NCBI GenBank assembly: GCA_016858145.1
Contig: JAEHOE010000090.1
Span: forward strand, 186,001-250,000
DNA: 64,000 nucleotides
Direction of reading: 5' to 3'
DNA from: Edaphochlamys debaryana
Lineage: Eukaryota; Chlorophyta; Chlorophyceae; Chlamydomonadales
Numbering within the stretch: position 1 is the stretch's first letter; each line of letters begins with the position of its first letter. Positions 11,801 through 24,170 of the stretch are shown here, one piece after another. A program made the position numbers and the translations under genes. The notes beneath the pieces were generated by a model. That model did no database searches, was not told the DNA's origin, and saw only the letters and a program-made list of their open reading frames with translations.

Positions 11801-13423
11801 GCTCCTCCGTGTGTTCCTCACCAAAACACGACCACGCCATGGCCCATGAACCCCGGCAGGGAAGCGGCCCACGGCGAAGCTGGTCAACTAGACCATTGCG
11901 CCCCTCACCATAAGACGCCTACGCATGGCCCATGAATCCCCCAGGGCCGGCCAACACATGTCGCACTGTTGACACGGCCCCAGGCGCATGCGCTCCTCAC
12001 CAGAAGACGCCCACAGTGAGGCCCTTCTTGTGGGCCATCATCACGGGGATGCTGCCGTACAGGCCGAACGGGTGGTCGTCCAGGTACTCGAACACGTCCA
12101 GGTTGTACAGCCGGTACGGCTCGCCGTACGGCGCCGCGCCTGCGAGAGTACGGCACGAACCTCACGATCCGCCCTACCGCGGAAACCCCGACAACAGGCG
12201 GTAGCAGAGGCACGGGGTCGGAGCTGCTCCTCGTGTAGACTGTAGCCTTTCCAAATCGCTGCTGTCGGCGGGCCTACATCACGCAACTAACCCCTTTCGG
12301 CGGGACTAGCCCAACCCAGACATAGCATTGCACAACAGCCTCAAACCCTGCTAGCTGCTGTCGGGTGTCCTAGCCAACCCAGACATTGCATTGCACGCCT
12401 GCTAAAACCCCTGCCAGCTGCTGTTGGCGGGCCGAAGCCTCTGGGGACCACGAGACCCCAGTTCCTCACCCCGCCCAAGCGTCCAACGGTCTCGCCAGGA
12501 CCCACCGTTGGTGGGACGCAGGGACAGGCTGGTGGCGCGCTCCGGAATGCCGTACACGTTCTGGAACCCGGGGAAAACCAGATCCAGGGACATGGCCTCC
12601 GGGCCCTTGGGCTTCGAGTCCGTGTGACTCATCCACGTCTCCTCCCAGTAACCAGCAGGGTCAGAGTCCTGGGGAGGGCCGGCAAAGAGCGTGCGAGGGC
12701 GGGATGTTCTGTATCCTGTATCGTGAGGAAGCAAAAGCTTCGTAGGCAACTGCGTTGGCTGGGTCTGGTGACCGACTATCAAGGAGGGGGGTGTGTGCCG
12801 GTGCGTGCGCTGAGGTCTGCCGGCCCTGGCGAAGAAAGATTACCCCCCCCACACACACACCGTGTCACGCTCACACACACCTGCTTCGTCCGCCGGTGCT
12901 CAAAGTTGAACAGGTTGCGGCTGTTGATCTGGAGGGCTGGCTGGCCCTTCACGGAGATGGCCAGGGTGAAGGGCTGGAAGTTGAGCTCCACCCGTGCGTC
13001 CCCGCTCGACAGCACAATCTGGTTGGCCGAACGGCTCTCCTCCTTGAAAGCCGCCTTCTTCGTCTCCCAGCCCGACACCAGGACGTCGCCCGGCACCTGG
13101 TAGCGCCCTACGCCCGGCAGCTCATCGACCATGAAGCGCACGAACCCGTCCGCGTGGGACGTGAGCGTGAGCTGCAGCGTCTTGCTAGCAGGCTTGTTCG
13201 AAAGGGTCGCCGTGAGCGTCGCTGTGTTGAGCACGAGCGACGCAGGCACAATCTCGAAGTTCTGCCCTTGCTGCACGCCGCGGTTCCGGCTGCAGAAGCT
13301 AGTCTGGGCGCACTTCTTGAACTCATTGTCCTTGAAGGCGCTGACAACGTGGCTAGAGAGGACCAGCGACAAAGCTAGCAGCAAGATCGCCTGCACCCGC
13401 GTTTTCGCCCCGGGGGCTGCCAT
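5835..13423 (-). CDS. GANAB: Glucosidase II alpha subunit (GH31), ER glycoprotein processing
   Basis: This enzyme trims the two inner alpha-1,3-glucoses from N-glycans in the ER and so controls calnexin/calreticulin folding cycles. Nineteen exons join with perfect phase: 12881-13423, 12506-12668, 12001-12139, 11546-11667, 11247-11317, 10688-10803, 10476-10524, 10078-10217, 9799-9958, 9577-9692, 9390-9448, 9081-9142, 8685-8788, 8090-8202, 7753-7866, 7275-7444, 6736-6822, 6377-6492 and 5835-6117. They total 908 aa, normal for the family. Seen directly: an N-terminal hydrophobic signal peptide (about residues 10-29, LLLALSLVL core), the nucleophile motif [14 protein letters not shown], the acid/base region WTGDNAAQW, and [19 protein letters not shown]. 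The intron after 10476 has a GC donor. The start is the first ATG before the signal peptide; MED14 starts 348 bp away on the other strand. Plant orthologues include RSW3. Confidence 0.97.
7404..7572 (-). repeat. Duplicated exon start (decoy acceptor) in a GH31 intron
   Basis: The first roughly 42 bases of the exon that begins at 7444 (coding [13 protein letters not shown]), with its CAG acceptor, recur about 124 bp upstream in gene direction, with a decoy start at 7568. The copy differs at a few positions (for example CTCGTCCACAGCAAAC against CTCATCCACGGCGAAC on the + strand) and then runs into intron. Confidence 0.88.
8168..8315 (-). repeat. Duplicated exon start (decoy acceptor) in a GH31 intron
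   Basis: A 38-bp block at 8168-8205 recurs at 8278-8315 with one mismatch. It codes [11 protein letters not shown] and includes the 3' splice site. The true exon is 8090-8202, which continues into the conserved RGHAHLETQ sequence. The copy would start at 8312, also in the right phase, but soon enters C-rich intron. Confidence 0.92.
11820..12001 (-). repeat. Decaying series of duplicated 5' splice sites in a GH31 intron
   Basis: The exon end coding VGVFW with donor GTGAGG (exon end 12001) is followed downstream by two progressively diverged copies whose donors lie at 11908 and 11821. The + strand reads CTCACCAGAAGACGCCCAC, then CTCACCATAAGACGCCTAC, then CTCACCAAAACACGACCAC. The spacing is about 90 bp. 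Confidence 0.8.
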
Positions 13424-13771
13424 GGCGCCTGCTTGCTGAGGGGTCGGGCGGGTTCTCTTCTCGGGTGTAGGTCGGGACAGGCACTACGCGACAAGGGCAC
13501 CCTTCTTGGGACGGGAACCGCGGCTGTCCCAGGCATGTGGCATGCCGGCCAGACCGCGAGACCAGAGAGACTCTGCATACCGCGAGCATAACATAGCATA
13601 CCGCTTTACACGGTCCGCATACCAGAGCTGCGCAAACAGGTTCCCACAAAAAGGCGGGTGCCAACAAGCGTATGGCTAGCTGAGACCTGGGGCCTCTGCC
13701 CTTGGGCAGAGCGATAGGCCCAAGAGGCCAGCTGAGAACGGCGTGCACGGGCCTGTGCGCGGCGAGGCAAA
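13424..13771. promoter_or_regulatory. Divergent promoter of GH31 and MED14
   Basis: Only 348 bp separate the start codons of glucosidase II alpha (-) and MED14 (+), so both promoters must lie here or overlap the genes. No clear TATA box was seen. A short repeated AT-richer stretch, GCATACC/GCATAACATAGCATACC, lies near 13575-13625. Confidence 0.7.
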
Positions 13772-16700
13772 ATGGACGAGTTGCCTCCTCTGCGAGGAGC
13801 TCAGAGCCTGGTGGACCTGCAGAGCTTGCTCTGCAACGTGTTCGACAATGTGCTCGCGGACTTCATCCAGCTTACGGGGACAGACGCTGGCGCGCTCGAT
13901 CCTGAAGCGCGGTGAGGCGCGCGCGGCGGGCGAGGCGGGCTGCGGTGCTCATAAGTTCGGCTTGAGCGGCGAGACAACGCATGGGCCATCGGGACGGATG
14001 TGACGGCGGCGACGGAGAGCCACGGGGACAGACGCGTAGGCTGGGCGGCCGCCCGGGGCCCGGCCTTGACCTCTCGCGCCCACCTCGCGTAACCGCCAGC
14101 CCCGGCCCCAGCCGTGTGCAACCCCGCCCCTGTATCCGTGCATCGGGCTGCTACATGGGACTCGAACAGCGGGTGCCGTGGGTGCCTGGCGCTGCCGGCA
14201 TAGCGTGGCCGTTGGGCCGGCTCGGGCCTGGGGCGGCGCGGTACCCCCGAACTCCCCCGAACTCGCCCACCCATGCCGGCCCACAAGCCGAGTCGTTGCT
14301 TGAGCTGAGCTCCATCTCATCAAGTCTTGCGCCCCGCACGCTGCTGTTTGGCCCCGCAGCAAGCAGCGGCTGCTGCAGCACCTGCACGCCTCCCGGCAGC
14401 AGCTGTTGCGCTGCCTGGTGGTGCTCAATTGGAAGCCATGGAAGGTGCGCTCGGCGGCCGGTGTGAAGGGCTGCTCGCATGAGCCGGGGAGTCGGAGGCG
14501 GCTTGCGGGCGCCAAGGATGCGTAGGGTGGGCGCGTGATACGTACTTGGGCTTGGCGGCCGGTGTGTTCCTGGGGCGCATGCGGAGGGGGTGTGTGATAT
14601 GCGCTGGGAGGGTGCATCTTCAGGGGCGCACCCAGAGGCTCTGCGTGGGTGCGCGGGCTTGAGCATACGGCTGGTGAGGGGAAGCGGGCGGGAGTCCGTG
14701 TGCAGCGCGCTCCTCCTGCCCTCCTCGCCTCATGAACCACCAAGCGTACAACCGCCGAAACACCCAACCACCTAACCGCCAACCGCAGGTGCTGGGGGAG
14801 CTGGTGGACCACGACCGTGTGGCGGACGTTGCTGCAGGGCACGTGCGCACCATGGCCGAGGTGGTGGGGGGCATGCGGCAGCAGGCGGCGGGCAGGTGGG
14901 TGGGGGGGAGGGGTGGGGGGGGTGGGGGTGGAGGGGTGGATGGCCCACGGCCGGCGGGCAGGTACGCGGGGGTGGGTGGGGGAGAGGGGTGGGGGGGGGA
15001 GAGGGGTGGGGGGGAGGGGTGGGGGCCCACGGGCGGCGGGCAGGTGGATGCTGCCCGTGCTCATCTACTATGCCGGGGGGCAGGGAGAAAGATGGACAGG
15101 CCTGGCATGGGGGGGGGCGCATGCGGCAGCAGGCGGCGGGCCGGTGGGCGAGAGCATGCAGATGGCCTTTGCGGGGCCGGAGCTGTTCTGTACCCCCCTC
15201 TCGAGTGCCGGCTCGCTCCGTACCCCTTACAAACTGCCGTACAGGATCATGGCGGGCGTGTACCTCAACATGTACGACGTGAACACGGCCCTGGAGGTGC
15301 TCACGACAGGTGCGGGGCGCGCGGCGCAGCACGCAGGAGGGCACAGCGCGCAGCAGGGCACAGCACGCAGCAGGGCACAGCACGCAGCAGGGCACAGCAC
15401 GCAGCACGCAGGGCTCTGCACAGCGGGCAGTCAGGGGAGAAACGGCTGGCTCGGCGGCCCGCCCCGGCATCCCCTGTGTGTGCTACCCCATGCCCCCCCC
15501 TCCCACCCCCCTGCACCCCCACCTCCACCCCCCGGCCGCCAGGCACCTACCGCGAGCTCCCCTCCATCATCCTGCACCGCCCCCCGCTCTTCCAGCCGCC
15601 CCCCGCCTCAATGGCGCGGCAGCGGTCCCGCCTGGCACACGTGACGCACCTCATACGGGCGCGCCTGGTGCAGGCGAGGAGGGGGGGGGAGGGGGGTGTT
15701 TGAATCTGAGAAGCAGGAGAGCGGCTTAACGCCTGCGCCTGGAAAGCTTAGCTTGCGATGGTACATACCACCGAGAAGTCCAGAGGGGGAGGGGGGGGGG
15801 TAGAGGAGGAGCATGGGGGAAGGGAAGAAGGAAGGGCGCCTGAGGCTGGGCCGGCTGGCGAAAGGGCAGGAGGGGGTTCTAAACAACCGCGAACGGTCAC
15901 CTGCACACACGCTCGTCCCATCCGTTCAGGTGGCGCTCCCCCCGGGCCTCAAGGTGGTGTCCGTGAGCAACGGCACTGCCGTACTGCGGGCCGAGGGGCT
16001 GTACGAAGCGAAGCTGACGCTCGTCCCATCGGAGCCGCTCATGGGGGCCGACGGTTCGACTTCCGACGAGCCCGGCGGCGGCGCGGGGCCGTCAACGGCG
16101 GGCGGCGGCGGCAGCGGGCCGGACTGGGCGGCGGCGGCGGCAGCCTCGGCGGCGTCGGACCCCGTCGCGGCGGAGGCTGCCGGGCAGCGGTGGAAGTGGC
16201 GGCTGATCGCCTTCGTACTATGTATCGGAGTGCCTTTCTACGACCCTCGACAACCTGGCCAGATCCTAAATACCGTCAACTTCCATATGGTATTGGCAGC
16301 CGATAACGCAGCGTATCTCAAGCGTCAACGCGGGCCGTCGGGGATAATCGGAGGTGGCGGCGCCGCCGCCAACGCGGCGGCGCCGGCTCCCAGTGAGTCG
16401 GCGGCGACGCCGGCGCCGAGCGGCCTGGCGGCGGCGGCTGGCGGCGGCGCAGGCGGAGCGGGCGGCGGCGCTGGCGGTGGCAGCGGCGGGGGTTCGTTGG
16501 CGGCGGCGATCCGGAAGGTGGAGGACGACGAGGTCGGTTCACCGTTGGCGGTTATGCACGCGATCCTAACTGACGTGGCGGGCCGCCTCCTGGCGGACGA
16601 GCTGGCGGCGGCGGCGCGGGCCCTGGCGGCGCCAGGGTCCCGGTGGCACGGCCACATCTCCGTCCGCCCCTCCACGCTCCTCTCCCCCGGCGTGCGCATC

Positions 16701-19700
16701 GAGTACTGGATAAACTCCCCGCCCCTCATCGCGCCGCGCGCGCTGCCGGCACCCCCAACCGCCGGAACCGGAGCCGGGGCCGCCGAGCCGCCGGACTACA
16801 AACACGTCAAACCCGGGCCGCCGTTCTTGGAGCTGGGGATGGGCGAGGGCGGGTGCGTGGAGGTGCTGAACGCGCCCACCTCGCTCCACGCGCCAGCCGC
16901 CGTTTCGAAGCTGAAGCTGGACACGTTCCGTGTCAACGTGGAGGAGGTGCTGATGCGGGCGGCCAACATGAGCGCCATGTTCCAGCTGCTACAGGTAGGG
17001 GGAGGCAAGAGGGGGCGGAGGGGGAAGAGGAGGAGGGGGAGGGGGAGGCAAGAGCGGGGCGGTTGGAGGAGGTGCTGATGCGGGCCGCAAACATCATCGC
17101 CATGTGCCAGCTGTTACAGGTAGGGGGGAGGGGGTCTAGGGGGCAGGCAAGAGGGGGGAGGGAGGGAGTGCTGATGCGGGAGGCCTGTTCCGGTAACTGG
17201 AGGTGAGGCAGACCCCGGGAGGGGGGAGGGGCAAGAGGCAAGAGGGGGCAGGCCACCCCCACCCCATGGCTCAGCACGGCTTCGTACGGCACCCCACGCC
17301 TGTACCGCCACATCTGTACCGCAGGTACGGGGTGAGCTGCAGTACAACCTGAAGAACACCATGGGCGCTCGGGCGCCCACCACCCGCCTCGTCAGCCTGG
17401 CCCGACAGCTGTGGTCCCGCGACGGCGCGCCGCTGCCGCCACCGCCGGGACTCGGCGACGACGGCGACGATCCGACTTCTCGCGGCGGCGGCGGCGGTGG
17501 CGGCGCCGCCACGCAGCCCGCCTCGCCGGCGGCGGGGCCCGGCGGCGGCGCCGCCATGGACGTCGACACGGGGGCGGGGTCGGCGGCGGCGACAGCGGCG
17601 GCGGCGGGGCCGCTGCCGCCGCCGACGGTGCCGGTGCCCGAGGTGGCGGGGCCGCTGACGCAGGCGGCGCCGCCGGAGGAGTCGGCGGGGGCGGTGGTGG
17701 TGCTCAATGCGCCAGTGCTCGAGTGCCTGGTCACGGGTAGGTTGCCGTACGTGCGGGACATCGGGATCTGGATCGGGGTCGGGGGCTGGATTCGGGATTG
17801 GCATGGGCGGGTTGAGCTGTTCCTTGCGGAAGGGCGACGTGGTGGTCATCCGGCGGACGGGCCAACTGCCAACCGCCAACCGGCAATGGCCTGGCCACCG
17901 GAGCTGCCCCGTAGATGCCGCGGGCGGGGGGCCACGCTCGCCGACCCTGCGCGCGCCGACCCAATCCCATGCCAGCTCCCAGCCCGGCCCAATCGCCCAA
18001 ACGCTTACTAACTGCCCAACCGGCTAACTGCCCAACCGCCTAACCGCCCAACTACCAGGCACTACGGAGCTCAAGGTGTGCAAGCACCTGTACAGCGGGC
18101 GGCTCATGCTGCGGCCGGGGCAGGACGAGCGGGACGAGGGGTCGCTGGACCATGCGGCGTCGGTTGCAGCGGTAAGCAGCGGTTGGCGGTTGGGTGGTTG
18201 GGCGGCTGCGTGGCCGGGTTGGTACTGGTTGACCGGCCCGGCTCTGTGGGGCTTTTGGCACAGCCCTAGAACCTCTTCAGAGCCGCCGCCCTTGCCTGCA
18301 GTATAACCATGTCATATCCCGGCCCTGCTGTGCACCTGGCTCCGTCCCTACGCAGGGCGAGGACGCAGTTCAGATCAAGGAAGCAATCCTCGCTAAAGCA
18401 CTCGGCCCCGCAAGCCCGCCTGACCTTAGCCCTGACCATGTTACCCCGGCCCTGCTACGCCCTGCCCCTGCCCTCCTCAGAGCGAGGACGCGGTCAACTC
18501 GGCGGCCGCGCACGCCTACGCCGCCACCTCCCAGGGGGACGCCTACGCCTACCCCGCCTACCGCGCGCTGCGTGAGGCGTGTGCTGCGCTCTGCCGCGTG
18601 CTGCAGCGCACGCACACCTCCACGGACGCCACGCACTTCATTCAGGCGGCCAGGAGGTGGGCCCGGGGCGGGCCCAGGGTGGGCCCGGTGCGGGCCCGGG
18701 GTGGGCCCGAAGGGTCCTCGGAAGAGTCTTGGGGACGATGCGACCGCAGGGAGGCCCCGGCGCGAGCGTCCATGTCGCTGAGCAGTGCTGTGTGCGCGGT
18801 CTGGGAGGCGGGTCCAGTCTGTTCCTCCTTGAATCGAGCCCCGCTGTGGGCCCCCCACCCACCGCCACGGCGGAGGCTACATCATCCCGCTCCGTTACAA
18901 ACACCACCAACCCCCAACCCCCATTTCCGCCCCCCAACGCCCCACCCCACAGGGCCTCGCTGCACATCAGCCGCCTGCCCCAGGGACTGCTGGAGGCCTT
19001 CACCGCCGCCAACCCGGGACTGTGAGCAGGCCGTGGGGGTGGGGGTGGGGGTGGGGTTTCATGCGAAGGGGGTGGGGAGAGGCACAAGGAGCGGTGGGCA
19101 TGTACGGCCTCCAGTTGGGCCCTAGCTGCTGCCAACTCCCTCCGCCAGTGGCCCGCCCCCACGCCCAAACCCGTCATGCTGCCAGCGTTAGGGGGGGTGG
19201 CAGACGCACGGAGCTGCTAGCTGTCGTTGATCCTGCAGCCGTGCCCTAGCTGTTGCCAAACCTCCCGGCGCTCCCTTGACTCCCACTGCCCTAGACTCCA
19301 CGCCCACACAGGGTCCTTAACTCACACCAACTCACATCACTCCGTTCGCTCTGTCCCCATGTAACCGCAGGGCACTGGAGCCCTCTCCGGCTGCGCAGGG
19401 CGCGGGCGGCCGCGGCGCGGGCGGCGGCGGCGGCCCCTCCCGGCGCGAGGACGTGCCCACCTGGGCGCTGCAGTGCCTGCCCTTCCCCTCCAACTTCCCA
19501 CCCCTGGAGCCGCTGCTCCAGGACACACCCGCGCTGAGGGTGCCGCAGTGCCTCACGTTCTTCCTGCAGGTGGGTGGCCGTGTGGGCAGGGGCGGGGGGG
19601 CGGGACGTGTTTTGTGGTCTCGGGTTATGGTCTCGATTGGAGGGGGATGTGGAGTGGGTCTGGGTGGAGGTGACCTCACGTTCTTCCTGCGGGTGGGTAG

Positions 19701-22700
19701 CCGTGTGTCGGGGGGCAAGGCACAGAGGGAGGGCGCAGGGGTCGTGGTCGTGTACTGGTTTTGGTGTGCTCAAGTAAACCACTTGAAAAGTGTAGAAGAC
19801 GCGGCGGAAAGCCGGCCGGTGCTCAGCGGGTAGGCAGGTGTCTGGATAGACGGGAAGCTGCACCCGGTCCCGGTCGACTACGCATGCCTTTCCCCTCGAA
19901 CCGCCACACACTTCGCCCGTGCTTGCCCTCTTCCGACAGTCGCGACTCAGCCTCACGTCGCAACACGTGCTCGTGGTCTGCGCCTGTAACCGCCAGCTGA
20001 TGCCCCTCAAGGTACGACACTGCCGTACGGCGCGTGCACTTGTACGGAAACCCTGCGGGACGCTGTGCAGCTGGAGGCGCCTTTTTTTGTATTGACCGCA
20101 CCGCACCCCCCGCCCGCCTCCTTCGTCTCCGTACGTGCGCCGTACAGGTGGTGTCCTGCATTCCCGTACCGCCCTCGACGTACCGCCTTCCGGACCACGT
20201 GGTCGCGGCCTTCATGGCGGCGGCGGCGGCGGGCAGCGGCGGCGCCGACACTCGCGGGACCGCCGGCGGCGCAGCGCCGGGGACGGGGGCGGCGGCTAGT
20301 GGCGTGCATGGGCCGCACAGCGGCGGCAGCAGCCCGCGAGCAACGCCGGCGGCGGCGGCGGCGGCGGGGAACGGCCCGACGGCAGAGCCCATGGGCCGTT
20401 CGCCCGAGTCCAGTCCGGTCCGGGATCTCGTGGCGGCCGGACTGATCGGACGGCACTCGGTCGGCGGCGGCCTCACCATCTCAGACGGCGGCGCCGTACC
20501 GTCGCTGCCGTACGCCGCCTCGCCGCCGCCCCCGGCGGCGCCGGCGCCGGCGCATGGGCCGGGGACGGGATCCACGGCGCGAGGGGCATCTACTGGCGGC
20601 GCGTTGCTAGCGGCGGCGGCGGTTGGATCTGGATCTCCGCCGGCGGCGGCGTCTCAATCCAGATCCGGGCGCCCCACGGGCCAGCAGGTGGCGGTCATGC
20701 TCGCGCAGCAGCAACTGTCGTCGGTTGTTCGTTGGTGCCGGCGGCGGATGGTGTGGGAGGTCCTGCTCGTCCAACTGTCGGCGGTTGGCGCGGCGTTCGA
20801 GGCGCTCGAGGACGTAACCTCCCCGACCAGCCACCGCGTACGGATCACGCGCGTCGCAGGTACGGCCCTGCCCTGCCCGATTGTACGGCGGCACGGCCTG
20901 GCGCCGAGCCACGTGGGGCCGACCGCCCTGGTGCTCGAGCTGGGACCAGATGCGCTGGCGGGCCAGATCACGGCACGGCTGTACGGCAGATTCCTGTGCG
21001 CGCCGTCCTGCGCGCCCGTAGCTGGCGGCACGGATGGGATGGCGGCGGCGGAGGAGGCGGCGGATGGGCCCTCAGGGGCGGGTGCCGTCGGGGCTGGGTT
21101 CGTGCTGCAGGGGCCCGCGCCCGCCGGCGCGGCGACGCTGGCGGCGGCTGGCGGCGGCGGCGGCAGCGGCGGCGGATTGGTCTGCCTCCGCCGGCAGTAC
21201 TGCTTGGAACGCGGGGACTCGGCCCTTACGATTGTGCAGGAGGTCGCGGCAATCATCCGTATGCAGACCTTGCTAGCGCGGCTGGAAATGACGGTGCCCA
21301 AGGCCCAAACCGGAGCCGGCGCGCCTCAGCTGGCGGTGCTGACGGCGCCGGCGCCGGCGGCGGCGGCAGGAGCTGGCGGCGCCGCCAGGCCGCTGGGCCC
21401 GCACAACCTCAACACGCACGTCAGCTGGCGAACCGCAGCTCAAAGCAGCCCAGACCAACCGGCCAAGCGGGCCAAGATCGAGCCGGGGCCCGGCGCGGGC
21501 CCCCCGGGGCCCATCCCGGGCCCGCACGGGCCCGATGGGACCAACGCGAACGGCATCAGCGCTTGGAGCGACGGGGCCGGCGGCGGCGGCGCGTACGGCA
21601 ACGGCGCGACGGCGCACTCTGGCCGTGGCGGCCCGAGCGCCACCTCCGGCGGCGGTTGTCTGACGTGGCACTGGCCGTTGGTCGGTACGCTGACGCTGCG
21701 GCACTACAGCTGTAGCGCTGCCATGCTGAGTTATACGCCGCACGCCGCGTCGGCACCGCTGCCGGCGGCGCCTCACCAGGTGGCGGCGGCGGGCGGCAGC
21801 GACGGCGGCGCCGGAGCGGCCGCCGCCGCCATGCTGCCGCCGCCGCTGCACCTGCACCTCACCTGGGCCCCGCGGGACGTACGGCACCTGCACGGGTCCG
21901 CCGCCGCCGGGGCCGCGCCGCCGCCGCCGACGCCCGGCGGCGCCGCCACGCCTGCCGCCGCTGCGTTCGGCGGGGCCCATCCGGCCGCTTCTTCCTCTTC
22001 GTCCGCCTACCCGCTCGGCACCCCTGCGGTCAAGCCCTCCTCATCCGCCGCCGGTGCTGGCGGCGGTGGCGGCGGGGCGGGGGGGGAAGGGGCGGCTCGC
22101 GCTGGCCCTCCGCTGCTGCCCCTAGAGGCTGTGGTCACGAGCACCCGCACCGTCATCTCCCGGCCAGGTGCGTTGCATCGCGGTCGACAAGGGTGCAAAT
22201 CCGCTGGCCGATATTGCCTCACAGCGGTTCACATGGCCGAATGCCGCAGGCGCGATCCCGCTCAGCAACAGACAGCCCCACTCCCACGCTCTTTCTGCCC
22301 GCTGTACCCACTCTTCCGCATCACCCCTGCCGCTCCGCAGGCGAGCCGTACGGCAATGTGTGGGCGGATCTGGTGCTGTGTACGGCAACCTGCAGCTCGG
22401 GGCACTGCCTTCCGTCAGACTACCTGCACGTGCTCGAGGTGGGGCGGCCGGGGCGGGGGGGGGCAAGAGGGGCGGGGCCGGGGGGCGGGCCAGGAGGGGC
22501 GGGGCCGGGCGGTCCCTGCACGCGTGTCCTCACGGCCCGGGGGTGGGACAGGCAGGGAAGGGGCGGAGGGCTGGGCGGGGACCATGCCTCTTCGCACAAC
22601 CTCACTACCCGCAGACCAACCACACATTGTACCCAATCTTCCCCACCCCTTGTTCCCCACAGGAGTACGCTGAGGCGGGCGAGGAGGGCAAGCTTCTGGA

Positions 22701-23363
22701 CGCACTGGCGGTGGCCGCATGGCCCATGGCGGGATTCTGCTCGGCGCTACGCCCCGCCGTGCTGACGCGGCACGGCCTGGTCGCCGACGTGGACGTACGG
22801 CACGTGCACAACCAGCCGCCGTACTGCCACCGGATCGTGTGCAGGTGCGGGGGGGGCAGGGGCAGGGAGCACGCGAACTGCGGGCGCGGGGGCCGGGCGG
22901 AGAGTCAGAGACTGCTGCACGAACCATTGGTTCGCAAACGTCACTCAACCTCGTCTTGCATCCATGCATGCCGCGCGCTGACCGCCCCCCTCCGTGCTCC
23001 CGCAGGCGTCGCGCCCCCGGCGGCGGCCACTCGCACGTGCTCGTGGATCTCATGAGTCAGGCGGTTGGCCGTTCGTACCTCAAGATCTCGGTCCCGTCGC
23101 CGCCGGGCGCGGCGGCGGCGCCCGACGCCGCCGACGACGCGGGCGGCTCCCACTCCGCCGTACTGCAGTCCGTACAGCAGTTGGCGTCGGCGCGGCTGGG
23201 CACGGGGGTCCACGTGACGGTTGGCGGCAGTACGGCAGTGTACCGCGGCCTGGGGCAGCGGCCCGCTGCGCTCCCGGGCCTGGGCGCGCCCCTGTGGCTT
23301 CTGGTGCCAAACGACAGCGTCCAGGCGGCGGTGGAGCTCGTCTTCAGCGTGCTCAACCTCTAG
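13772..23363 (+). CDS. MED14: Mediator complex tail/backbone subunit 14
   Basis: MED14 is the scaffold that links Mediator head, middle and tail for RNA polymerase II activation in the nucleus. Sixteen exons close in phase to 1763 aa: 13772-13911, 14360-14444, 14789-14895, 15245-15309, 15543-15673, 15930-16994, 17325-17736, 18059-18171, 18481-18656, 18953-19021, 19371-19569, 19940-20011, 20148-22167, 22341-22438, 22663-22844 and 23006-23363. Family landmarks are the N-terminal helix KQRLLQHLHASRQQLLRCLV, the DVNTALEVLTTGTYRELP signature (plant and animal forms have LLTG/VLTTGSYxRLP), LPPGLKVVSVSNGTA, and a WRLIAF-like segment. Long Ala/Gly/Pro runs fill the middle (about 16330-16500, 17400-17700 and 20210-22100); these are typical algal expansions. 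The intron after 15673 has a GC donor. The fourth exon's acceptor is the least certain choice. Confidence 0.84.
14864..15150 (+). repeat. Four tandem copies of a 5' splice site in a MED14 intron
   Basis: The exon end MRQQAAGR (donor at 14896) is echoed at donors 14962, 15044 and 15144. Each copy carries GCGGCGGGC just before GGT, and the last also has GCATGCGGCAGCAG. The spacing is about 66-100 bp within a very G-rich intron. Confidence 0.8.
15316..15425 (+). repeat. Short tandem repeat in a MED14 intron
   Basis: GGGCACAGCACGCAGCA units of about 18 bp are repeated several times. The repeat is inside the intron between exons 15245-15309 and 15543-15673 and has no coding role that I can see. 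Confidence 0.85.
16944..17190 (+). repeat. Duplicated exon end and donor in a MED14 intron
   Basis: The 51 bases at 16944-16994 (coding EVLMRAANMSAMFQLLQ, then GTAGGG) recur at 17069-17119 with about seven substitutions and a second donor at 17120. A third, shorter trace (GTGCTGATGCGGG) lies at 17168. The offset is 125 bp. Confidence 0.9.
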
Positions 23364-24170
23364 GCCCGGGACCGTTGCCGCCCCGCCCGGGCCCAACGCG
23401 GGCCAAGCCGGGCCCAGGCGGCAGTGGAGCTCGAGTTCAGCGTGCTCAACCTCTAGGCCCGGGATCGTTGCCGCCCCTCCCTGGCCCAACGCGGGCCAAG
23501 CCGGGCCCAGGCGGCAGTGGAGCTCGTCTTCAGCGTGCTCAACCTCTAGGCCCGGGACCGTTGCCGGCCCGGGCCCAACGCGGGCCAAGCCGGGCCCAGG
23601 CGGCAGTGGAGCTCGTCTTCAGCGTGCTCAACCTCTAGGCCCGGGACCGTTGCCCTCCCTGGCCCAACGCGGGCCAAGCCGGGCCCAGGCGGCAGTGGAG
23701 CTCGTCTTCAGCGTGCTCAACCTCTAGGCCCGGGACCGTGGCCGGCCCGGGCCCAACGCGGGCCAAGCCGGGCCCAGGCGGCAGTGGAGCTCGAGTTCAG
23801 CGTGCTCAACCTCTAGGCCCGGGACCGTTGCCCTCCCTGGCCCAACGCGGGCCAAGCCGGGCCCAGGCGGCAGTGGAGCTCGTCTTCAGCGTGCTCAACC
23901 TCTAGGCCCGGGACCGTTGCCCTCCCTGGCCCAACGCGGGCCAAGCCGGGCCCAGGCGGCAGTGGAGCTCGAGTTCAGCGTGCTCAACCTCTAGGCCCGG
24001 GACCGTTGCCCTCCCTGGCCCAACGCGGGCCAAGCCGGGCCCAGGCGGCAGTGGAGCTCGCCTTCAGCGTGCTCAACCTCTAGGCCCGGGACCGTTGCCG
24101 GCCCGGGCCCAACGCGGGCCAAGCCGGGCCCAGGCGGCGATGGAGGCTCGTCTTGGGCGCGCTCGCTCTC
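23330..24170 (+). repeat. 89-93 bp tandem array repeating the MED14 stop-codon segment
   Basis: The last coding bases of MED14 (GTGGAGCTC...GTGCTCAACCTCTAG, coding VELVFSVLNL-stop) plus about 50 bp of 3' flank are repeated in tandem. The CGTGCTCAACCTCTAG core starts at 23348, 23441, 23534, 23623, 23712, 23801, 23890, 23979 and 24068, and a degenerate tenth unit lies near 24157. Two units are 93 bp and the rest 89 bp. Units alternate between CTCGTCTTC and CTCGAGTTC variants, and the ninth has CTCGCCTTC. The first unit supplies the real stop (23361-23363). Confidence 0.97.

Noticed and set aside
20034..22673. A separate 879-residue gene
   Set aside because: It is the long MED14 exon 20148-22167 read through its flanking introns; splice phases join it to neighbouring MED14 exons.
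23364..24170. Long open frames through the MED14 3' array as extra protein
   Set aside because: The unit is 89 bp, so frames rotate from unit to unit, and the first copy already supplies the conserved stop. The open frames come from GC-rich repeats.
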